This document shows, piece by piece, positions 1 to 4,816 of a DNA stretch of 7,198 bases. The position numbers and the translations under genes were made by a program. The DNA is from Opitutia bacterium UBA4654 (lineage in GTDB: Bacteria > Verrucomicrobiota > Verrucomicrobiia > Opitutales > Intestinicryptomonadaceae). The stretch spans positions 6,432 to 13,629 of the forward strand of contig DHMA01000107.1 in NCBI GenBank assembly GCA_002405555.1. The letters run 5' to 3'. Positions within the stretch are counted from its first letter, which is position 1. Each line of letters opens with the position of its first letter. Below the pieces are notes generated by a model. It ran no database searches. It saw nothing but the letters and a program-made list of their open reading frames with translations, and was not told the origin of the DNA.

Positions 1-2115
1 CAGCGGCTTTTCGATTACCCTAAGCGGCGTTTTCAACTCCTCCAAAAATTCGAGCGCGAGCTTTGCGGCGGACTCTTCGTCGCCCTTGACGAACGCTCTG
101 TCGAGCCTTTCCTGCGGCGTCGCGTTGGGGTCGTCGCGCGTCTCCTTTTTTTCGGAAACGGCGGCGTCCTTGTAGTCGGCGGCGATTGCAAGCAGACGCT
201 CGGTGGCGTCGGGCGACGAGTTGAGGATTACCGCCTCTACCGCGTCGCGCAGGCGCGGCTCTATTTCGTCGTAGGGCGCGAGCATTCCCGCGTTGACGAT
301 TCCCATGTCGAGCCCCGCCTCCCGCGCGTGGTAGAGGAACACGCTGTGCATTGCCTCGCGCACCCTGTTGTTGCCGCGCAGGGCAAAGCTGATGTTGCTT
401 ACCCCCGCGCTCGTGCGGGCGTAGGGGCATGTGCGCTTGATTTCGCGCACGGCGTTTATGAAGTCTATCGCGTAGGAATCGTGCTCCGCCATGCCCGTCG
501 CGACGGTCAGGACGTTTGCGTCGAAAATTATGTCGCGCGGGTCGAAGCCCGCCTTTTCGACGAGCAGTTTGTACGCGCGTTGGCAGACGGAAATTCTGTC
601 GGAAAGCGTCGAAGCCTGCCCGCGTTCGTCGAACGCCATCACGATTGCCGCCGCGCCGAATTTCATAATCTCCCCCGCGTGCGAAAGGAATTTTTCCTCG
701 CCCTCTTTCAGGCTTATCGAGTTGACGACGCACTTGCCCTGCGCGCATTTCAGGCCAGCCAAAACCGTCTCCCAATTCGACGAGTCTATCATCAGCGGAA
801 CGCGGGCGATTTCGGGTTCGGAGCCGATGAGGTTGAGGAATTTCGTCATGCACGCGGGAGAGTCGAGCATGCCTTCGTCGAAGTTGATGTCTATGAGGTT
901 TGCGCCGTTTTCGACCTGATTTGGCGCCACTGCGAGCGCGTCGGTAAACCGCCCCTCCCTGACCATTTTGCGGAACGCGGGCGAGCCCATCACGTTTGTG
1001 CGCTCGCCGACGAAAATGAACGGCGCGTCCCTGTCGGGAATGCGCAGAAGCTCCAAGCCCGCAAGCGTGAGCGCGTCGGCCGTTTTGGGCTTGCGCGGCG
1101 CAAGTTTGGCGCACGCCGCAACGACCGCCTCTATGTGCTTGGGCGTCGTGCCGCAGCAGCCGCCGACCACGTTCAGAAGCCCGTCGGCGCAGTATTCGCC
1201 GAGGTATTTTGCGGTGTCCGCGGGCATTTGGTCGTAGCCGAATTCCGAAAGAGGGTTCGGCAGCCCCGCGTTGGGGTAGCAGTGCGTGTAGCACTCGGCG
1301 ATTCTGTCGAAAGTCTCGATGTACGGACGCATTTTCTCCGCGCCCAGAGCGCAGTTCAAGCCCACGAAAAGCGGCTTCGCGTGCCGTATCGACGCGTAGA
1401 ACGCATCTATTGTCTGTCCGCTCAAAATGCGCCCCGACAGGTCGGAGACCGTCATGCTGACGGCTATCGGAATTTTCTCGCCGCGCTCTTCGCAGAGGCT
1501 CAAATAGGCGTGGATTGCCGCCTTTACGTTCAGCGTGTCTATCGACGTTTCGAGTATGAACAAGTCCGCGCCCGACTCAGCCAAGACCGACATCTGCTCG
1601 TAGTACGCCGCGCGGAGTTCGTCGAAAGTTATCGAACGCGCCGACGGGTCGGACACGTCGGAGGCAATGCTTGCCGCCTTGTTCATCGGGCCGACCGACC
1701 CCGCCACGAACAGCGGCTTTCCTCCGAGCTTCGCCGAGACTTCGTCCGCCGCCGCCCGCGCCGCCCGCACAGCCGCGGCGTTCATGTCGCGCACCAAGTC
1801 CGCGCCTATTCCGTATTCCGACTGCACTACGGAGTTCGCCCCGAAGGTGTTTGTTGTGGCTATATCCGACCCCGCCAGATAATATTCCCTGTGAATGTCG
1901 GATATTACGTCGGGGCGGGTAATCGAGAGCAAATCGTTGTCGCCGCGCAGTTCGCCGGCGATTTTTTCGAGACGCGCGTCGCCCCTGCGGAAGTCCGCCT
2001 CGGTCAGACCGCGCCGCTGAATGAGCGTGCCCATGCCGCCGTCGAGAAACACAATTCTTTTCCCGATTGTTTCGGCAAGCAACGCGCCCCTTTCGGAAAG
2101 AGATAGTTTAGACAT
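1..2115 (-). CDS. metH: MetH, cobalamin-dependent methionine synthase (3' part beyond window)
   Basis: MetH transfers a methyl group from 5-methyltetrahydrofolate through cobalamin to homocysteine, giving methionine and tetrahydrofolate. The window holds 705 codons with no stop; the 3' end runs off the left edge. Residues about 8-335 form the homocysteine-binding barrel, with FLDGGMGT (23-30) and all three zinc cysteines: C255 in GLNCALG and C320/C321 in GGCCGTTP. Residues about 355-630 form the folate-binding barrel, with VGERTNV (369-375), DINFDEGMLD (409-418), IDSSNW (443-448), VMAFDERGQA (492-501) and GVSNISFALRGN (571-582). From about 665 the cap helices preceding the cobalamin domain begin. 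The B12-binding DxHxxG site and reactivation domain would lie outside the window. A533 replaces the proline of the E. coli FDPN motif. Start ATG 2115 overlaps the end of hprK by 8 nt. An AAAGGAAA lies rather far upstream (2127-2134), so coupling to hprK is likely. No cobalamin or SAM riboswitch can fit in front of it. Confidence 0.97.
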   Translation of the reverse strand, partial: MSKLSLSERGALLAETIGKRIVFLDGGMGTLIQRRGLTEADFRRGDARLEKIAGELRGDNDLLSITRPDVISDIHREYYLAGSDIATTNTFGANSVVQSEYGIGADLVRDMNAAAVRAARAAADEVSAKLGGKPLFVAGSVGPMNKAASIASDVSDPSARSITFDELRAAYYEQMSVLAESGADLFILETSIDTLNVKAAIHAYLSLCEERGEKIPIAVSMTVSDLSGRILSGQTIDAFYASIRHAKPLFVGLNCALGAEKMRPYIETFDRIAECYTHCYPNAGLPNPLSEFGYDQMPADTAKYLGEYCADGLLNVVGGCCGTTPKHIEAVVAACAKLAPRKPKTADALTLAGLELLRIPDRDAPFIFVGERTNVMGSPAFRKMVREGRFTDALAVAPNQVENGANLIDINFDEGMLDSPACMTKFLNLIGSEPEIARVPLMIDSSNWETVLAGLKCAQGKCVVNSISLKEGEEKFLSHAGEIMKFGAAAIVMAFDERGQASTLSDRISVCQRAYKLLVEKAGFDPRDIIFDANVLTVATGMAEHDSYAIDFINAVREIKRTCPYARTSAGVSNISFALRGNNRVREAMHSVFLYHAREAGLDMGIVNAGMLAPYDEIEPRLRDAVEAVILNSSPDATERLLAIAADYKDAAVSEKKETRDDPNATPQERLDRAFVKGDEESAAKLALEFLEELKTPLRVIEKPL

Positions 2116-3088
2116 CTTTTTTCGCGTTTCCTTTCGCCATGTGGGCGATGAGCCTGTCGTTGAACGCCTTTGCGCCGTCGTGCCCCATGCGGCGCAGAGC
2201 CTGCACCATTGCGGCTACTTCCACAAGGCGCGCCATGTCGCGGCCGGGGCGCACGGGTATTACAAAATGCGGAATCTGGATACCCAATATGTCGAAATAA
2301 TTTACCTCCAATCCCGTCCTGTCTTCGACAACCCCAGGTTTCCATTCGACGAATGTCACCACGATGTCTATCGACTTTTCCATGCGCACGCAGCGGATTC
2401 CGAAAAGCTCGGCCACGTTGATTATCCCGATTCCGCGGCACTCCATGTAGCCCCTGTTGAGCTCGTTGCCGCGTCCGAGCACGATTTGGTCGTTGACTTT
2501 CACGCAATAGACGTGGTCGTCGGCTACGAGCGAGTGCCCGTGGTCGATGAGCGCGAGGGCGCATTCGCTTTTGCCTATGCCGCTGTCGCCGCGAATGAGA
2601 GTTCCTATTCCCTTGATGTCGAGCAGCGTTCCGTGCACCGACATGCGCGGCGAAAACAGCCTTTCGAGCCGCACGAAAACCTCTGCGGAAAACTCCTTCG
2701 ACTTCATCTTCGTGCGGATTAGCGGCACGTTGTGCGAGTCTGCAGCCTCGACCATCGCCTGCGTGGGTTCGAGGTTTCGCGAGATTACCACGCACGGAAT
2801 TTCGTGCGAAATCATTTCGCCCATCACCTCTATTTGGCGGTCGTGCGGGAGGTCGCACATATACGCCATTTCGCCCGCGCCGAAGAGCTGGATACGCTTG
2901 GAGGCGAAGTTTTTGTAGTAGCCAGTGATTGCCAGCGCGGGGCGGTTGAGGCTCGGCTCGTAGATGATTCTGTCGAGCCCGCTTTTGCCCGCAAGAAGTT
3001 CGAGCTGGAGCGAGCCTTCGAACATTTCGAAAAACTCGCGGACCGAAATTTCCTCCGACACTCTCGTTTTGTTTATCCGGTTTTCCAT
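2108..3088 (-). CDS. hprK: HprK, HPr kinase/phosphorylase
   Basis: This bifunctional enzyme phosphorylates and dephosphorylates a regulatory serine on HPr or an HPr-like protein, linking energy and carbon status to regulation. The protein has 326 residues, the full two-domain form. An N-terminal regulatory domain covers about 10-145 (LDRIIYEPSLNRP, RIQLFG, IPCVVISRNLEP) and the P-loop kinase domain about 150-315. Catalytic features are intact: H152, Walker A GDSGIGKS (167-174), D190/D191 in VADD, the family signature ECRGIGIINV (216-225) with E216 and R218, R257, and the IPVRPGRD stretch (277-284). These sit at a constant offset of 12 from the well-studied Lactobacillus casei enzyme, which argues for activity. 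It starts 3 nt after the lptB stop and overlaps metH by 8 nt, so both junctions look translationally coupled. No HPr gene is in the window, so the substrate cannot be named. In many proteobacteria lptB and hprK are also linked, but with rpoN, hpf and ptsN between them. Confidence 0.97.
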   Translation of the reverse strand: MENRINKTRVSEEISVREFFEMFEGSLQLELLAGKSGLDRIIYEPSLNRPALAITGYYKNFASKRIQLFGAGEMAYMCDLPHDRQIEVMGEMISHEIPCVVISRNLEPTQAMVEAADSHNVPLIRTKMKSKEFSAEVFVRLERLFSPRMSVHGTLLDIKGIGTLIRGDSGIGKSECALALIDHGHSLVADDHVYCVKVNDQIVLGRGNELNRGYMECRGIGIINVAELFGIRCVRMEKSIDIVVTFVEWKPGVVEDRTGLEVNYFDILGIQIPHFVIPVRPGRDMARLVEVAAMVQALRRMGHDGAKAFNDRLIAHMAKGNAKKDV

Positions 3089-3091
3089 GCC

Positions 3092-3832
3092 CTACATCGT
3101 AAAGTTTTCGCCGAGATAGAATTTTCGGCTTTGGGGGTCGTTCACCAAGAAGTCGCTCGTGCCCTCGCAGAGCACTTTGCCGTCGTGGATAAGGTAGGCG
3201 CGGTCTACAATGCTGAGCGTTTCGCGCACGTTGTGGTCTGTTATGAGCACGCCTATGTTTTTCGCCTTCAAGCCGCGTATGATTTCCTGAACCTCCGCCA
3301 CGCTGATGGGGTCTACGCCGCTGAAAGGCTCGTCCATAAGCAGGAATTTCGGACGCGCCGTGAGGGCGCGGGTAATTTCAAGACGCCTGCGCTCGCCGCC
3401 CGAAAGCGTGAACGCCTTTTGCGACGCCAGCTTTTCAAGCCCAAGCTCCTCCAGCATCGACATCGTAAAGTCTTTCAGTTCCGACTTCGGCACGGGCAGC
3501 GTTTCCGCCACTCCGTAGATGTTTTCGTAGACCGTAAGTTTTCTGAAAATCGACGCCTCCTGCGGCAGGTATCCTATTCCCATGCGGGCGCGTTTGTACA
3601 TGGGCACGTTTGTGATGTCGCAGTCTTCCAGAAACACTTTGCCCTCCGTTGCGGGAACGAGGCCTACAATCATGTAAAAACTCGTCGTTTTGCCCGCGCC
3701 GTTCGGGCCGAGAAGCCCGACCACTTCGCCCGCCTCTACGCCGATGTTCACGCCCTTTACGACGCGCCTCTTGCCGTATTCCTTGACGAGGTTTTCGGTG
3801 CGTATCGACGATTTTTTATTTTGAAATTCCAT
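3092..3832 (-). CDS. lptB: LptB, LPS export system ATP-binding protein
   Basis: LptB is the cytoplasmic ATPase of the LptB2FG transporter, which extracts lipopolysaccharide from the inner membrane and pushes it along the Lpt bridge. Numbering from the ATG at 3832 (246 residues, close to the 241 of E. coli), all ABC elements are present. They are Walker A GPNGAGKTT (42-50), Q-loop Q91 in the highly LptB-like GIGYLPQEASIFRKLTVYEN, signature LSGGE (143-147), Walker B with D167 and catalytic E168, D-loop SGVD (171-174), and switch H200 in ITDHNVRETL. The end YLGENF matches the LptB C-terminus. These stretches separate it from the related branched-chain amino acid ATPase LivG/LivF. The frame continues upstream to ATG 3844 and TTG 3904, but family alignment favours 3832. 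There is only an AGGG one base from the ATG, so translation may depend on coupling. The stop is TAG, and hprK follows after one more codon in the same frame. Confidence 0.96.
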   Translation of the reverse strand: MEFQNKKSSIRTENLVKEYGKRRVVKGVNIGVEAGEVVGLLGPNGAGKTTSFYMIVGLVPATEGKVFLEDCDITNVPMYKRARMGIGYLPQEASIFRKLTVYENIYGVAETLPVPKSELKDFTMSMLEELGLEKLASQKAFTLSGGERRRLEITRALTARPKFLLMDEPFSGVDPISVAEVQEIIRGLKAKNIGVLITDHNVRETLSIVDRAYLIHDGKVLCEGTSDFLVNDPQSRKFYLGENFTM

Positions 3833-3886
3833 GCCCTGCAACATAGCCGAATTACTTTTTTCTTGCAACACTTTTGATGTGTCCGC

Positions 3887-3914
3887 GCGGGCGTTTTTGA
3901 ACAATTCCGCCCGC
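3887..3914 (-). other. Hairpin between the small membrane gene and lptB
   Basis: A perfect 7-bp inverted repeat, GCGGGCG (3914-3908) and CGCCCGC (3893-3887), encloses a 14-nt A/T-rich loop. The first arm begins on the last base of the TAG stop of the small membrane gene. No U-run follows, so an intrinsic terminator is unlikely. It could stabilise or mark a processing point in the mRNA, or affect ribosomes ending at the TAG. These roles are inference; a 7-bp GC repeat can also arise by chance in DNA of this composition. Confidence 0.4.
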
Positions 3915-4108
3915 TATTTGCGTTTGGCGCGGAGCGCGGCGTCGGCGACAGCCCACGCGTGTACGCACACGCCCGCGGGAATGTATATCATGTACGCCAA
4001 GACCGCTCCGAAGAAAAATCCCGCCGCCTCGTATCCGCGCGACTCGAACAGCTGCCCCAAGCCCGGAAGGAAAACGCTTGCGAGCGCGCAAAGCACAACA
4101 TTTGACAT
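3914..4108 (-). CDS. Small TM2-like membrane protein, function unknown
   Basis: The predicted protein has 64 residues and two hydrophobic segments, at about 3-20 and 29-50. The first contains FLPGLGQLF (13-21), the motif found near the start of many small TM2-type membrane proteins, where it usually reads 'hPGhGQhY'. The second runs into AWAVADAALRAKRK, resembling the family's closing tryptophan plus 'DA' motif and a basic cytoplasmic tail. The loop ESRGYEAAG (22-30) corresponds to the usual linker between the two helices. I do not know its function; TM2-like proteins are scattered and mostly uncharacterised. It heads the unit containing lptB, hprK and metH, which hints at an envelope role but does not show one. 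It ends in TAG, and its reading frame is the same as that of lptB 81 nt downstream. A good Shine-Dalgarno site supports real translation. Confidence 0.78.
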   Translation of the reverse strand: MSNVVLCALASVFLPGLGQLFESRGYEAAGFFFGAVLAYMIYIPAGVCVHAWAVADAALRAKRK

Positions 4109-4114
4109 CTTTTT

Positions 4115-4120
4115 ATCCTT
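4115..4120 (-). promoter_or_regulatory. Ribosome binding site of the small membrane protein gene
   Basis: AAGGAT lies 6 nt before the ATG at 4108 on the minus strand. It is the only well-placed Shine-Dalgarno-like site seen at any gene start in the window. It decides the start: the frame could extend to a TTG at 4144, but that codon abuts the terminator T-tract and has no such site. Confidence 0.7.
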
Positions 4121-4142
4121 ATTTTCGGTTTTGCCTGAAAAC

Positions 4143-4169
4143 AAAAAAAGGGGAGTTTAAAAACTCCCC
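4143..4169 (-). terminator. Intrinsic terminator of the bamA-ompH unit
   Basis: On the minus strand the sequence reads GGGGAGTTT, a 2-nt loop, AAACTCCCC, then seven T residues (4149-4143). This is a perfect 9-bp stem with a four-G:C base followed directly by a U-tract, the classic Rho-independent form. It works in one direction only, because no T-run follows on the plus strand. It lies 33 nt after the ompH stop codon and would end or attenuate transcription coming from bamA-ompH. Only 34 nt separate the T-tract from the next start codon. Confidence 0.87.
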
Positions 4170-4173
4170 CAAC

Positions 4174-4196
4174 TCCGTTCCGCGTTGCGGAGCGGA
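4174..4196 (-). other. Imperfect hairpin just after ompH
   Basis: An inverted repeat with 10-nt arms (4174-4183 and 4187-4196) around a 3-nt loop lies 6 nt beyond the ompH stop. In minus-strand RNA it forms nine pairs with one C-A mismatch; in plus-strand RNA the mismatch becomes a G-U pair. No T-run follows it on the minus strand, so it is not itself a terminator. It lies immediately ahead of the real terminator and could protect the 3' end of the bamA-ompH mRNA; this role is inference. Confidence 0.4.
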
Positions 4197-4202
4197 AAAA
4201 AA

Positions 4203-4748
4203 CTATTTGCCCGCAGGCGCGTTTGCGTTGATGCGCTTGATAAGCTCGTCGGTGAGGTCCGCCTTCGGGTCGGAATAGTGGCAGACGCTCTTTTCGATAA
4301 TGCAGTCCGCCTTTTTGTCTTCGGCGAGCTTCTTTACGACTTCCCTGATTTCTTCGAGGTGGACTTTACGGATACTGTCGGCGTTCTGGCGGAGTCTTTC
4401 GTTTGCCTGCGCGCTGATGTTGCGCATGTTCGCCTCAATCTGCTGGCATTCCACGGCGATGGGCCTGATTTCGTCTTGGAGCTTTTTCTTTGCGTCTTCG
4501 CCGAGGGCGGGGTTGTTCGCCTTTTCGAGCAGCGCCTGAGCCTGTTTCGCCTTTTCGTCGTAGGTCTTTTTCATTTTTTCGAGTTCGCCTTTTGTGGCGT
4601 CAATCGAAGCCTGAATCTGTTCCGCCGCGGCTTTCGCCTTGTAGTAGTTTTGGTAGGCTCTTCCCATTTCGATATAGTAGATGTTGGGAGCCGCGTTAAG
4701 TGCCGCGCAGGCGGCGAGCCCCGCGATTAATGCCGTTAATTTTTTCAT
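4203..4748 (-). CDS. ompH: OmpH/Skp-family periplasmic chaperone
   Basis: Skp/OmpH proteins are trimeric periplasmic holdases that keep unfolded outer-membrane proteins soluble until BamA takes them. The predicted protein has 181 residues. It starts with a short Sec signal (MKK, then a hydrophobic stretch to about residue 17), with probable signal peptidase I cleavage near A19/A20 before PNIYYIEMGR, the family's first strand. Residues about 31-145 are charged, alanine- and lysine-rich coiled-coil helices, the Skp tentacles. The C-terminal strand region (ADCIIEKSVCHYSDPKADLT, about 147-166) followed by DELIKRIN is typical of the family. I chose the ATG at 4748 because the signal peptide begins there, although the frame stays open further upstream. 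The ribosome-binding site is only an A-rich run. Oddities are a lipobox-like LAAC at residues 11-14 and mature cysteines at 101, 149 and 156, whereas E. coli Skp has none. It directly follows bamA, as in many diderms. It ends in TAG, with a terminator just downstream. Confidence 0.92.
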   Translation of the reverse strand: MKKLTALIAGLAACAALNAAPNIYYIEMGRAYQNYYKAKAAAEQIQASIDATKGELEKMKKTYDEKAKQAQALLEKANNPALGEDAKKKLQDEIRPIAVECQQIEANMRNISAQANERLRQNADSIRKVHLEEIREVVKKLAEDKKADCIIEKSVCHYSDPKADLTDELIKRINANAPAGK

Positions 4749-4816
4749 ATGTTTTTTCTTTGTTTGTGTTTTTAGTAAGCTGAAAAAGCCGAATGTTCCG
4801 AAACCGCGCGATTTTT

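Noticed and set aside
20..1294. 424-codon open frame on the minus strand in a different frame within metH
   Set aside because: Its product is extremely rich in Arg, Gly and Ala, typical of an out-of-frame reading of GC-rich coding DNA. The MetH frame is unmistakable.
328..2106. 592-codon open frame on the plus strand opposite metH
   Set aside because: It is antisense to a convincing MetH with conserved zinc and folate motifs. Its translation is rich in Arg, Val and His with no recognisable domain. Scarcity of TTA, CTA and TCA codons in the real gene keeps this frame open.
2004..2858. 284-codon minus-strand frame within hprK
   Set aside because: It is an out-of-frame Arg-rich shadow. The HprK frame has an intact P-loop and signature.
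3826..3864. Possible promoter before lptB (TTGCAA, 17-nt spacer, TATGTT on the minus strand)
   Set aside because: Each element matches the consensus at only 4 of 6 positions. The -10 overlaps the region of the start codon, so the transcript would start inside lptB.
2732..3877. 381-codon open frame on the plus strand across hprK and lptB
   Set aside because: It runs antisense through two well-supported genes and their junction, with no domain and no ribosome-binding site.
3833..3904. Longer LptB starting at TTG 3904 or ATG 3844
   Set aside because: The extra 24 or 4 residues have no counterpart in LptB proteins, and there is no Shine-Dalgarno site. The frame is open there only because it is shared with the upstream gene.
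4749..4816. Separate promoter or terminator between bamA and ompH
   Set aside because: The 68-nt gap is A/T-rich, but I found no convincing -35/-10 pair or a stem followed by a T-run. Co-transcription is simpler.
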